Source: Atopostipes sp963558565 (GTDB taxonomy: Bacteria; Bacillota; Bacilli; Lactobacillales; Carnobacteriaceae_A). Taken from it: a DNA stretch of 63,272 bases. The translations under genes and the position numbers were made by a program. Positions 1 to 8,865 of this stretch are shown here, in pieces; the stretch's first letter is position 1, and the number at the start of each line of letters is the position of its first letter. Below the pieces are notes generated by a model. It did no database searches. It was not told where the DNA came from and saw only the letters and a list, made by a program, of their open reading frames with translations. The stretch lies in the NCBI GenBank assembly GCA_963558565.1, contig CAUWGX010000009.1, forward strand, positions 1-63,272. Reading direction: 5' to 3'.

Positions 1-65
1 GTAAGAAACCATTGAAACATTGTATAGTATTTTACACAGGATTATGGACTTGACTTGTCACTCGT

Positions 66-1433
66 ATGCGTTTTGTTTTAAATGATGAAAGTAAAGCCGA
101 TGTGGATGCTATCGAGGATATTCCATCCGTTAAAGGAACCTTTACTCAATCGGGACAATTTCAAGTAATTATTGGGAACCAAGTGGCAGACTTTTATAAT
201 GAATTTTCTAAAGTCTCTGGCGTCGAAGGGGTTTCGAAGGATGATGCAAAAGAAGCAGCAAAATCAAATCAAAACTGGTTCCAAAGAGCTTCTTCCGTTA
301 TGGCGGAGATCTTTAGTCCTTTGATTCCAGCAATTGTTGTCGGAGGTTTGATTTTAGGATTTCGTAATATTTTAGAAGGGGTTGAATTTGGAGAATGGGG
401 CTTAATTGTTGATAATTCTCAATTTTGGGCTGGAGTCAATGATTTCTTATGGCTCATTGCAGAAGCTATTTTCCATTTCTTACCGGTTGGAATTACTTGG
501 TCTGTGACTCGTAAGTTAGGAACCACTCAGATTTTGGGTATTGTTTTAGGAATTACATTAGTTTCCCCTCAATTATTAAATGCTTATGGTGTAGCAGAAA
601 CGGCGGCGGCAGATATTCCGCAGTGGGATTTTGGTCTCTTTCAAATTGATATGATTGGGTACCAAGCACAAGTGATTCCGGCAATTCTAGCAGCGCTTGT
701 ATTGGCTTATTTGGAGAAGTTTTTCCGAAGAATTATTCCGGAATCCATCTCAATGATTTTCGTGCCTTTATTCGCTTTGTTACCGACAGTGATTATTGCT
801 CACGTCGTGTTAGGACCGATTGGTTGGCAATTGGGACAATGGATCTCACAAGCTGTGATGGCTGGGCTATCTAGTAGCTTTAACTGGTTATTTGGTGCTT
901 TGTTTGGAACACTGTATTCACCACTCGTTATTACGGGTTTACATCACATGACAAACGCGATCGATTTACAACTTGTAGCCGACTATGGGGGAACCATCTT
1001 ATGGCCAATGATTGCACTCTCGAACATCGCTCAAGGTTCAGCAGTCCTTGCTATTTGGTGGATGCATCGTGGAGATAAGAAAGAAGAACAAGTTTCATTC
1101 CCTTCCATGATTTCTGCTTATCTGGGTGTTACAGAACCGGCTATGTTTGGGATTAATATTAAGTATATGTATCCATTTATTGCGGGGATGATCGGTTCAG
1201 GAGTTGCTGGTTTATTTTCAGTATTAACCGGTGTTACCGCAAACTCAATTGGTGTTGGAGGTCTGCCAGGAATATTAAGTATCCAGACGGACTCTATGCT
1301 AATGTTTGGGATCGCCATGGTCATTGCATTTATCATTCCAATTATCCTCACGGTTGTATTTGAAAGAAGAGGAATCTTCATGCAAGAACCGGGTGCAGTT
1401 GAAGACGATACACCGATGATTGGTGACGTTTAA
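66..1433 (+). CDS. treP: trehalose PTS EIIBC component, 5' truncated
   Basis: Membrane permease of the phosphotransferase system that imports trehalose as trehalose 6-phosphate. The frame opens inside the EIIB domain, at residues that in relatives follow the Cys-Val-Thr-Arg phosphorylation site, and then runs through a complete EIIC domain of about ten hydrophobic segments containing GITWSVTRKLG and a TEPAMFG motif. The phosphocysteine and about 30 N-terminal residues are missing: reading upstream in frame gives Val-Thr-Arg, then Leu instead of Cys, then TGA at 51-53. The ATG at 66 is therefore an internal methionine and not a true start. Its neighbour treC supports the trehalose assignment. 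Whether the break is biological or an edge or assembly artefact cannot be told here. Confidence 0.85.
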   Translation: MRFVLNDESKADVDAIEDIPSVKGTFTQSGQFQVIIGNQVADFYNEFSKVSGVEGVSKDDAKEAAKSNQNWFQRASSVMAEIFSPLIPAIVVGGLILGFRNILEGVEFGEWGLIVDNSQFWAGVNDFLWLIAEAIFHFLPVGITWSVTRKLGTTQILGIVLGITLVSPQLLNAYGVAETAAADIPQWDFGLFQIDMIGYQAQVIPAILAALVLAYLEKFFRRIIPESISMIFVPLFALLPTVIIAHVVLGPIGWQLGQWISQAVMAGLSSSFNWLFGALFGTLYSPLVITGLHHMTNAIDLQLVADYGGTILWPMIALSNIAQGSAVLAIWWMHRGDKKEEQVSFPSMISAYLGVTEPAMFGINIKYMYPFIAGMIGSGVAGLFSVLTGVTANSIGVGGLPGILSIQTDSMLMFGIAMVIAFIIPIILTVVFERRGIFMQEPGAVEDDTPMIGDV

Positions 1434-1455
1434 CATACATTGATGAAAATAAAAA

Positions 1456-1490
1456 AGTGGTTGGACAAAAAATGTCTAGCCACTCTTTTC
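1456..1490 (+). terminator. terminator or processing hairpin after treP
   Basis: A 12-bp stem (with two G-U pairs), 1456-1467 against 1473-1484, has a 5-nt A-rich loop and is followed by CTTTTC. The T tail is short, so some readthrough into treC is likely. Confidence 0.6.
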
Positions 1491-1546
1491 ATGAGCGAAC
1501 GAAATGATTAAAAATAAAAAAGAAATATGAAAAGGAGCATGAACTC

Positions 1547-3205
1547 TTGCATTTTAAAGACAAAGTTATTTATCAAGCATACACGAAATCGTTTAACGAC
1601 ACGGACGGAAATGGCTATGGAGATATTAAAGGAGTCACTGAAAAACTTCCTTATTTAGAAAAACTAGGGATCGATATGGTCTGGCTCAATCCATTTTATG
1701 TCTCTCCTCAAAATGATAACGGTTATGATATCGCAGATTATAAAGCGATCGACCCCATGTATGGCACAATGGAGGATGTTGAAGAAATGATCGCCGTTGG
1801 AAAAGAACATCAGATTGATTTTATGTTTGATTTAGTATTGAATCATACGTCAACTGAACATGCATGGTTTCAAAAAGCGTTAGCTGGAGATGAAAAATAT
1901 CAAGACTATTATATTTTGCGAGATCCTGTCGCAGGGCAAAAATATCCTACGAACTGGGTCTCAAAATTTGGCGGCCCCGCTTGGCAGCCTTTTGGGGATA
2001 CCGGAAAATATTATTTAAGTTTATATGATCCTACACAAGCAGACCTGAACTGGCGCAATCCAGAGGTCCGGGAAGAAGCAGCGGATATTGTGAGATTTTG
2101 GATGGACAAAGGCGTCAAAGGTTTTCGTTTAGATGTCATTAACGTGATTGGAAAAGATGAAAAACTCATAAACTCCACGGGCGATATTGATCAAGAAAAA
2201 TCATTATATACAGACAAACCGATTGTGCATGAATATTTGCGTGAGCTAAACCACAACAGCTTTGGCCAAGATCCAGAAATCATTACGGTCGGTGAAATGA
2301 GTTCTACGTCCATTGAAAGTAGCATTGAATATTCCAATCCTAAAAATGATGAATTAACGATGGTTTTTAATTTCCATCATTTAAAAGTCGACTATCCGAA
2401 TAAAGAAAAATGGACAAAAGCCCCTTTTGATTTCTTAGAATTAAAACAGTTGATCAATGACTGGCAAATTGGCTTGGGTGAAAACGGGGGCTGGAACGCT
2501 TTATTCTGGAATAACCATGATCAACCAAGAGCGATCAGCCGGTTTGGAAATGATACACAGTACCGCGAAAAAACAGCGACAAGCCAAGCTCATATCCTCC
2601 ATTTCTTACAAGGAACCCCTTATATTTATCAAGGGGAAGAAATAGGGATGACCGACCCACATTTCACGGAGTTGGAACAATACCGAGATGTTGAAAGTAT
2701 TAATGCCTACAATCAGTTAAAGGAAAAAGGAGTTCCACATGCAGAAGCGATGGCTATTCTTGCTCAGAAATCTCGCGACAATAGCCGCACACCGATGCAG
2801 TGGAATGCAAAAGAAAATGCTGGTTTTACTGAAGGTACTCCTTGGCTGCAAGTCGCCCATAACTATTCAGAAATTAACGTCGAGCGTGAGCTAGAAGAGG
2901 GAGAAATTTTCCCATATTATCAAAAACTTATTCAATTACGAAAAGAACGAGAAATTATTCGCGAGGGAAGCTATCAACCCATGTTTTTAGAACATGAACA
3001 ACTTTGGGCTTATCGTCGAATTCTAGGAGACGAAGAGATTATTACGTTTGCAAATTTCTATAGCAAACCTTTAAAGATTGACCTTTCAAGCGAAGTAACT
3101 GATAAGGCATGGCGTTATCTCCTTGGAAATTATGGTGAAAGATCATTTAATATGACGCTGGAATTAGAACCTTATGAAGCGATCAGTTTTGAGTATAAAT
3201 CATAA
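1547..3205 (+). CDS. treC: trehalose-6-phosphate hydrolase (alpha,alpha-phosphotrehalase)
   Basis: Cytoplasmic GH13 enzyme that splits imported trehalose 6-phosphate into glucose and glucose 6-phosphate. At 552 residues it is normal length. The GH13 catalytic residues are visible: Asp in GFRLDVINVIG, Glu in TVGEMSS and Asp in WNNHDQPR, with the substrate-binding segment NGYDIADY near residue 65. The start is TTG at 1547, chosen because AAGGAG lies 9 nt upstream and the translation begins HFKDKVIYQ as in relatives; the ATG at 1540 is in another frame. It lies 113 bp after treP. Oligo-1,6-glucosidases share this fold, so the specificity rests mainly on the treP neighbour. Confidence 0.92.
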   Translation: MHFKDKVIYQAYTKSFNDTDGNGYGDIKGVTEKLPYLEKLGIDMVWLNPFYVSPQNDNGYDIADYKAIDPMYGTMEDVEEMIAVGKEHQIDFMFDLVLNHTSTEHAWFQKALAGDEKYQDYYILRDPVAGQKYPTNWVSKFGGPAWQPFGDTGKYYLSLYDPTQADLNWRNPEVREEAADIVRFWMDKGVKGFRLDVINVIGKDEKLINSTGDIDQEKSLYTDKPIVHEYLRELNHNSFGQDPEIITVGEMSSTSIESSIEYSNPKNDELTMVFNFHHLKVDYPNKEKWTKAPFDFLELKQLINDWQIGLGENGGWNALFWNNHDQPRAISRFGNDTQYREKTATSQAHILHFLQGTPYIYQGEEIGMTDPHFTELEQYRDVESINAYNQLKEKGVPHAEAMAILAQKSRDNSRTPMQWNAKENAGFTEGTPWLQVAHNYSEINVERELEEGEIFPYYQKLIQLRKEREIIREGSYQPMFLEHEQLWAYRRILGDEEIITFANFYSKPLKIDLSSEVTDKAWRYLLGNYGERSFNMTLELEPYEAISFEYKS

Positions 3206-3216
3206 ATAGAGGACTT

Positions 3217-3250
3217 AAGAGCGTACGGTGAGAACTGTGCGCTCTTTTAT
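3217..3250 (+). terminator. terminator after treC
   Basis: The stem pairs AAGAGCG (3217-3223) with CGCTCTT (3240-3246), with further partial pairing inside, and a short T run follows. Confidence 0.65.
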
Positions 3251-3331
3251 TGGTTGATCGTTGAGGTGTAGGCAATTATATGCTAGGATATTTTAAGTTA
3301 GAAGGAAATAATTAAAAAAAGGAGATAATAA

Positions 3332-4258
3332 ATGGTACAATTTATGAAAAAAATACCAGCGGGGACATTTTTAGTACCTATGTTACTGAGCGCGCTGTTG
3401 TATACAATTTGGCCTGATTTGTTACAAATCGGTGGTGTAACGGAAGCTTTTCTTGGCGGCGGAAACATGAACTTTATTATTGGTTTAATTACTTTTTGTT
3501 CAGGCGTCGGAATAGAAACAAAGAGTATCGGCCAACTTTTGAAACGCCATGGTGTCTTACTCGTCGTTAAACTCGTTTTAACGGTTGCATTAGGTTTAGG
3601 ATTTGTGGCTTTATTTGGCCAAGAAGGTATTTTTGGTGTTAGTGCTTTAGCCTTTATTGTAACCATCACGAGTATCAATGCTGCTTTGTATGTCTCTTTA
3701 GTTGATGATTATGGGTCAGAAGTAGACCAAGCGGCTTTTGGAATTATTAGTATTTATACTATTCCGGTAGTGCCGGTATTTATTTATGCCTTACAAGGAA
3801 CGGCAGGAATAGATTTAATGCCGGTTGTGAACATACTGATTCCATTGATTTTAGGCATTATTTTAGGAAACTTAGATCCAGAATTTAGAGATATTTTCGG
3901 CAGTGGGGTATCTTTACTCATTCCAGTCATCGGTTGGAAGACGGGACAAACGTTAAATTTACTAGATGCTTTACAATCAGGTTTTATGGGGATCGTTTTA
4001 GCGATTGTCTTTTACGTATTAATGAGTCCCTTAGTCTTTACGGACAAAAAGCTGCTCAATCATAACGGCGTCGTTCCGATGTCGATGAATGCAGTAGCCG
4101 CATTCTCCTCCTCTTTTCCAGCGATTATTGCACAAACAACACCAGCGGTTGAACCTTATGTAGCGAGTGCTACTGCGCAAGTGTTAGCTGTGTCCTTAGT
4201 AACGGTGTTTGTCACCCCCATCTTTACAAAAAGACTCTACGAACAAGATAAGATGTAA
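3332..4258 (+). CDS. kdgT: 2-keto-3-deoxygluconate permease family transporter
   Basis: A 308-residue integral membrane protein with about ten hydrophobic segments, matching the KdgT family (proton-coupled 2-keto-3-deoxygluconate uptake). The N-terminal KKIPAGTFLVPMLLSALL, the glycine-rich GGGNMNFIIGLITFCSGVGI and a C-terminal MSMNAVAAFSSSFPAIIAQTTP stretch are typical of the family. It has its own ATG behind AAAGGAG and is bracketed by terminators, so it looks like an independent unit between treC and treR. No KDG kinase or KDPG aldolase is seen in the window, although gluconokinase lies about 4.6 kb away. The substrate could be another sugar acid. Confidence 0.8.
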   Translation: MVQFMKKIPAGTFLVPMLLSALLYTIWPDLLQIGGVTEAFLGGGNMNFIIGLITFCSGVGIETKSIGQLLKRHGVLLVVKLVLTVALGLGFVALFGQEGIFGVSALAFIVTITSINAALYVSLVDDYGSEVDQAAFGIISIYTIPVVPVFIYALQGTAGIDLMPVVNILIPLILGIILGNLDPEFRDIFGSGVSLLIPVIGWKTGQTLNLLDALQSGFMGIVLAIVFYVLMSPLVFTDKKLLNHNGVVPMSMNAVAAFSSSFPAIIAQTTPAVEPYVASATAQVLAVSLVTVFVTPIFTKRLYEQDKM

Positions 4259-4300
4259 AAAAAGCCTTGAAATCAGTAGTTGATTTCAAGGCTTTTTTAT
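4259..4300. terminator. bidirectional terminator between kdgT and treR
   Basis: A 13-bp stem (AAGCCTTGAAATC with GATTTCAAGGCTT) around a short loop is flanked by A and T runs on both sides. It serves the convergent kdgT (+) and treR (-). Confidence 0.85.
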
Positions 4301-4304
4301 TAGT

Positions 4305-5045
4305 CTAAAAGGGACGTTCTGTCAAACTGTGTTGTCGACGAGAAAAATCAACAAATCGAAACCGGTCTACGCGGTGGCGAGATTCAGAAAATTGGAAGTA
4401 ACGTGCATTTTCCAAATACACATGACTACTGATCACGACTAAATGATTATCTTCATCGCGAAGCGTCATTTGCGCGCGATCATCTTCTGTAACATTTTCT
4501 ACCGTGATTTCTTTATTCGCAAAAGCAATTGGTAAATGTTGTTCATTTTCTAAGTAATCATAAAGTGAATATTCTAACCGTTCATTAGGAATTTCGCCAG
4601 TAACTTCCGGGCTTAAATAATCGTAATCATAAATCACTCTTTGACCATCAATTTCACGCACTCGTTCAATCGCAATCACTTCTTTGCCAATAGGAAGCAT
4701 CAGTTTTTTGCTCAAAGTTTCATCGACTTTGATTTTTTCATTGCGGAGCACAATGGTTTGGGCATTCATTTCTTGGGTATCTGCGAGTTCTTTAAAACTC
4801 GTTAAACCTGAAATGGGAAAATTAAATAAGCTGGGGTTCAAAACAATCGACCCCAAGCCTTGTTTCTTTTGGATTAAGCCGTCTTGGCTCAAGTAGTCCA
4901 AAGCTTTCCGAATCGTTTCACGAGAAACGCCATATTCTTTAGCCATGGTATTTTCACTAGGTAAGAGTTCATTTTTAGGGTAGGCTTCGGTCATAATCTT
5001 TTGCTTTAATGTTAAATAAATTTCATAATATTTATTCCTGCTCAA
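4305..5045 (-). CDS. treR: GntR-family trehalose operon repressor
   Basis: A 246-residue regulator. An N-terminal winged helix (residues about 5-70, with LPSENTMAKEYGVSRETIRKALDYL as recognition region) is followed by a UTRA effector domain. The expected role is repression of tre genes with trehalose 6-phosphate as inducer. The start is TTG at 5043-5045, supported by GGAGG 7 nt upstream on the minus strand. It lies 55 bp downstream of the pullulanase gene in the same direction, so the two may be co-transcribed. Trehalose specificity is inferred from treP and treC nearby. Confidence 0.85.
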   Translation of the reverse strand: MSRNKYYEIYLTLKQKIMTEAYPKNELLPSENTMAKEYGVSRETIRKALDYLSQDGLIQKKQGLGSIVLNPSLFNFPISGLTSFKELADTQEMNAQTIVLRNEKIKVDETLSKKLMLPIGKEVIAIERVREIDGQRVIYDYDYLSPEVTGEIPNERLEYSLYDYLENEQHLPIAFANKEITVENVTEDDRAQMTLRDEDNHLVVISSHVYLENARYFQFSESRHRVDRFRFVDFSRRQHSLTERPF

Positions 5046-5071
5046 TCGGACACCTCCATCACTGAATAGAT

Positions 5072-5092
5072 AAAGAATAGACGCTATTCTTT
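5072..5092. promoter_or_regulatory. perfect inverted repeat upstream of treR
   Basis: AAAGAATAG and CTATTCTTT are separated by ACG in the 55-bp gap between pulA and treR. The stem is AT-rich and lacks a T tail, so it fits an operator (possibly for TreR itself) better than a terminator. Confidence 0.4.
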
Positions 5093-5100
5093 ATAATTTA

Positions 5101-7110
5101 TTATCGTTCGATTGCGAGAATATAAACTTCTCTTGGGTTTAAAATAATTGATTGTCCGCGAATAGTCCCTAACCCTTCAGCGTTTGCTTCATGAATATTT
5201 GCCAGAATGGTCCGTTCCTGATGATTGTTATCCGGATCAGGAGGCAGGGTGAAAGATTGCGGTTGCTCCCCGGTGTTCGCTGCGACGACCATGTTATCCC
5301 ATTTTGAATCAGCTTCAATCACGTTGGGGATTAAATAAGCCAAAACATTTTCTGGTGTGCGTTTGAAATAGATCATGTTGGCTGTTCGCTTGGAATCGTC
5401 TCGCAAGGGCGGGTAGGATTTACGAATCTCGATCATTTCGCGATAATAATCCATTAAATCCCGATTATCTTTTGCCCGCGACCAATCTAAATGATTCACG
5501 GCAATTGAGGCGTTATAACTATTCGGGTTTCCATATTTTGTACGTGCAAATTCTTCACCAGCTTGGATAAAAATACCGCCTTGTGCGGTGAATAAGATCG
5601 CCGCATTTATTTTATTCATGGCGATCAAATGAGACTGGCGCTCATAGTGGTCAGGCCCAGCAGTGGACAGAACTAATTTGTCATATAAAGTAAAATTATC
5701 GTGGGCAGAGCTATAATTGACTACTTCTTTGGGAACACGTGCCCAAGTTTTATATTCAGGGAGATGATATTCCCCGGCATCCATCTGCGTATTCGCCATA
5801 ATTGCAGCGATTAAATCTATATTTTTAAAATGACTCGTCTCTTCGTTATTCGCTCCTTGTAAAAAGGCTGCATCATGCGCTAAAAAAACGTGTCCCTTAA
5901 TGGCGTCTCGAAATTCGGCATTGAATAAGGCAATATCTTCGGAATAATCATGCACGTGGTTGCGGTCAGCTGGTTTATACGGTTCAGGCAGAGCCAATTC
6001 GCCGCCAGCCCATGGTTCGCCATAGATAATCACATCTTCATAGCCATGTGCATCGAAAGCTTGGCGAATTTCATTCATCGTTTCTGTATCATGAACGCCC
6101 ATTAAATCAAAGCGGAAACCGTCAATATGATATTCTTCGATCCAATATAACAACGAATCAATCATATATTTGCGCATCATTATACGCTCGCTCGCTGTTT
6201 CATTGCCGACTCCGGAACCATTGGAAAAGTTACCGTTCTCATCTTGACGGTAGTAATAATCGGGAACTGTCGACTGAAACCAAGAATCTTCGGTATGATA
6301 GGTATGGTTGTAGACTACATCCATCACGACACCAATATCTTTTTTATGTAAGCTTTGGATAAGTTGTTTTAGCTCTTTGATACGGGCTTTAGGGTCATGA
6401 GGGTCACTCGAATACTTTCCTTCAGGGACCATATAGTTTTTAGGATTATAGCCCCAATTATAGGTCTCTTGGTCTTCCTCATCATTTGAAAAATCATAAA
6501 TGGGCAGTAAATGAACGTAGTTAACGCCTAATTGATTCAGATAGTTTAGCCCTGTAGGAAATGTACCGGCATCATAAAGTGTCGTGTTTTCTTCTATAAA
6601 ACCTAAATACTTCCCTTGATACTCAGGGCGAATACCCGAAGCGGCGTCACTCGAAAAATCTTCCACATGGACCTCCCAAATCATAGCGTCTGTAATACTT
6701 TTTTGCATGACATGTTCGTCTTGTTCCCAACCTTCAGGGGCGGTCTCGTCTAAATCAATGATCGCTGTTCGATCCCCGTTGATTCCGACTGCCTTTGAAT
6801 ATAAATCAGGGGCCTCTGTTTCGAAATCTGGATGATTAAAGCGATAAGTATAAAAGAAACCCTCTAAATCTTCTGCCATTTCGACGATCCACACATTGTC
6901 AATAAGAGTCATCGGAAGCTGTTTGACTAAAGAAGACTCTTTGATGTTGCCTGTTTTATAAATATTTAAAAAGACTTCTTTGGCTAGGGGAGACCACACT
7001 TTAAAGGTATAAGTACCATCAACAAAAGTTAGCCCCAAATCGTTTCCGTGATAAGCGCGAGTTTCCAATTCGTCAATTTTTTTGATGAGTGTTTCCATAG
7101 AATCTAACAT
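5101..7110 (-). CDS. pulA: type I pullulanase
   Basis: A 669-residue GH13_14 enzyme that hydrolyses alpha-1,6 branches of pullulan, starch or glycogen fragments. An N-terminal CBM48-like domain (TFKVWSPLAKEVFLNIYKTG, near residues 30-55) precedes the TIM barrel. The type I signature YNWGYNP is present. Catalytic residues lie in DGFRFDLMG (nucleophile Asp), IYGEPWAGG (Glu) and YSSAHDN (Asp). No signal peptide is seen, so it should act in the cytoplasm on imported maltodextrins or glycogen. The start ATG at 7110 has AAAGG 8 nt upstream; METLIKK four codons later is an alternative. Confidence 0.92.
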   Translation of the reverse strand: MLDSMETLIKKIDELETRAYHGNDLGLTFVDGTYTFKVWSPLAKEVFLNIYKTGNIKESSLVKQLPMTLIDNVWIVEMAEDLEGFFYTYRFNHPDFETEAPDLYSKAVGINGDRTAIIDLDETAPEGWEQDEHVMQKSITDAMIWEVHVEDFSSDAASGIRPEYQGKYLGFIEENTTLYDAGTFPTGLNYLNQLGVNYVHLLPIYDFSNDEEDQETYNWGYNPKNYMVPEGKYSSDPHDPKARIKELKQLIQSLHKKDIGVVMDVVYNHTYHTEDSWFQSTVPDYYYRQDENGNFSNGSGVGNETASERIMMRKYMIDSLLYWIEEYHIDGFRFDLMGVHDTETMNEIRQAFDAHGYEDVIIYGEPWAGGELALPEPYKPADRNHVHDYSEDIALFNAEFRDAIKGHVFLAHDAAFLQGANNEETSHFKNIDLIAAIMANTQMDAGEYHLPEYKTWARVPKEVVNYSSAHDNFTLYDKLVLSTAGPDHYERQSHLIAMNKINAAILFTAQGGIFIQAGEEFARTKYGNPNSYNASIAVNHLDWSRAKDNRDLMDYYREMIEIRKSYPPLRDDSKRTANMIYFKRTPENVLAYLIPNVIEADSKWDNMVVAANTGEQPQSFTLPPDPDNNHQERTILANIHEANAEGLGTIRGQSIILNPREVYILAIER

Positions 7111-7142
7111 GGCCGTTACCTTTCTCTTTAATGATTATCTGA

Positions 7143-7181
7143 ATTATAGCATATTGAGATCAATGATGATAGCGGTTTTAT
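7143..7181 (-). promoter_or_regulatory. pulA promoter -10 with cre-like site
   Basis: On the minus strand a TATAAT (7143-7148) lies upstream of pulA. ATAAAACCGCTATCAT (7166-7181 on the complement) matches the CcpA cre consensus except for one position and would overlap the -35 region. This suggests catabolite repression; the -35 hexamer itself is weak. Confidence 0.45.
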
Positions 7182-7379
7182 ATGATTTAGATAAACTTGT
7201 ATAGACAGATAGTAGATAAAATATTTTAAGAAAATGTTCTTTAAGAGATTATTTTTAGTCAATGGGTCTTTCATAAAAAATCATCGATAAAAGCGATAGA
7301 ACTTAAACTTTAGCTATTATTTGTTATACTATAGGGTTATAAATAGGTGTCGATAGAAAATGACTTCAAGGAGGAAAAT

Positions 7380-7970
7380 TTGATTAAAAAGTTATTATTA
7401 TTCAGTTTATTCAGTCTATTATTAGGAGCTTGTGCGACTGAAAACGATCCAAAAGAGCAAACAGTTCCCGTAGAAGAAGTAGAAATACTAACTCCTGAGA
7501 TGACTACAACCTTTAAACCAAAAGTTACAGCATTACGAGATCTTAGTGAAGAGGACTATCAAATCTATGAAGAACTATTAGAAGTTGTGACAGAGAACAC
7601 TGATGACGATCGAGAAGCGATTTATAAAATAGCCCCAAAGTATGATAAAGAACCAGAAGAATTATGGGAATTTTGGTTAGAAAGCAAGAACACCGTTAAA
7701 TATGGTGATATGGGTGAAACGGCCATTGTGGATGCGGACTTTTCACGTTTAATTGAACAAGTTATCGGCCAAAATATCAGCGGACAGGAAATCAACATAG
7801 GCGCTCCACGAACTAAGTGGGACAAAGAGGAACAGATCTCTATTTCGAATGTTCAAGTGGAGGTTGATGGCAAGCAACACCATTTACGGATAAAGCTTAG
7901 TTACAGCGAAGATTATCGGACAGCTGAACTCATGAGTTTAAGAGTTGATGGAAAAACGGTCGTATTTTAA
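7380..7970 (+). CDS. hypothetical lipoprotein
   Basis: A 196-residue protein of unknown function. The start is TTG at 7380, preceded by AAGGAGG at 5 nt; this start gives a compact signal peptide (LIKKLLLFSLFSLLLGAC) ending in a lipobox, whereas the GTG at 7347 would add charged residues in front of it. After the lipidated Cys comes an acidic linker, then a helical acidic region (EEDYQIYEELLEVV) and a C-terminal half with beta-rich alternation. It probably sits on the outer face of the membrane. An extended -10 (TGTTATACT, near 7323-7330) lies upstream. I do not recognise the family. Confidence 0.75.
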   Translation: MIKKLLLFSLFSLLLGACATENDPKEQTVPVEEVEILTPEMTTTFKPKVTALRDLSEEDYQIYEELLEVVTENTDDDREAIYKIAPKYDKEPEELWEFWLESKNTVKYGDMGETAIVDADFSRLIEQVIGQNISGQEINIGAPRTKWDKEEQISISNVQVEVDGKQHHLRIKLSYSEDYRTAELMSLRVDGKTVVF

Positions 7971-8152
7971 CCATTATGGATAAGAGAACGAAGCCCATAT
8001 ATAAGTAAAACTCATCTTTTGAAGAGGATCATTTGATTTGAAAGGGATCGCTTATTGTATTTTTGATAAGTTGCTATTAAATATGAGGGATTATTTTATT
8101 TCAGTTATTGAGTATACTGAATGAGGAAATTGAAGGGTTGGAGGAGAGGTAA

Positions 8153-8827
8153 ATGAGTAAACGCATTTCAAAAGAGTTGATTTGGGTATGGTTACTGTAC
8201 CTATCAGCCGGGTACTTAAATGCATTAACTTTGTTGTTGTTCTCCGAGACGGCTGTGGGACAGACCGGAAGAATGACTAGTATGGTGTTTCATTTTTTTC
8301 AAAACAATGAGAAAATGGCTTATCAATTGTTATTTTTAAGTATCGCTTTTTTAGCGGGGGCAGTGCTTAGTGGCTTGTTTTTTTCTAGGAGAAAATTTGA
8401 TCCACAAAATAAAAAAGTAGGATGGGTTCCCATTCTTTTAGGGACAGGCCTAATCTTGGTCGATTTTATTCCTGATTTGTCTCCTTTTGTGTTGTATTAC
8501 GTGTGTCTACTATTGGGAGTGCAAAATAGTTTATACGTTTCCTATCGAAATTCAAGTGTGTCCTCTACGGCATTAACTTCTGCTATTTCGAATTTTGGAG
8601 CAGCGATAGGTAATTTAGTCAGAGGAGAAAAGGAATCCGTACAACGTATTATTTATTTCAGTGGAGATGTTTTAGCGCATATTCTGGGCGCTTCCTTATG
8701 TTTTGCGCTGGCTCTGTATAATAATCGTTTATTACTAGAGATGGGCGCTCTTTTGTACATTATTATTGGTGGCTATTTTTGGTTCTTTCGTAAAGATTTT
8801 TCCATTGATGGGTCTTCAATCGGTTAA
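8153..8827 (+). CDS. YoaK-like (DUF1275) membrane protein
   Basis: A 224-residue protein with about six membrane segments. Family-like features are the early SAGYLNALTL segment, AFLAGAVLSGLFFSR, the LLLGVQNSLYVSYRNSSVSSTALTSAISNFG region and a polar stretch before the last two helices. Function is unknown for the family. ATG at 8153 follows GGAGAGG. It is 38 bp upstream of gluconokinase and may share its transcript. A TATACT near 8111 may be its -10. Confidence 0.75.
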   Translation: MSKRISKELIWVWLLYLSAGYLNALTLLLFSETAVGQTGRMTSMVFHFFQNNEKMAYQLLFLSIAFLAGAVLSGLFFSRRKFDPQNKKVGWVPILLGTGLILVDFIPDLSPFVLYYVCLLLGVQNSLYVSYRNSSVSSTALTSAISNFGAAIGNLVRGEKESVQRIIYFSGDVLAHILGASLCFALALYNNRLLLEMGALLYIIIGGYFWFFRKDFSIDGSSIG

Positions 8828-8865
8828 AGTGAAGACAAAAATATAAAAAGAATGGAGTAGAGTAA

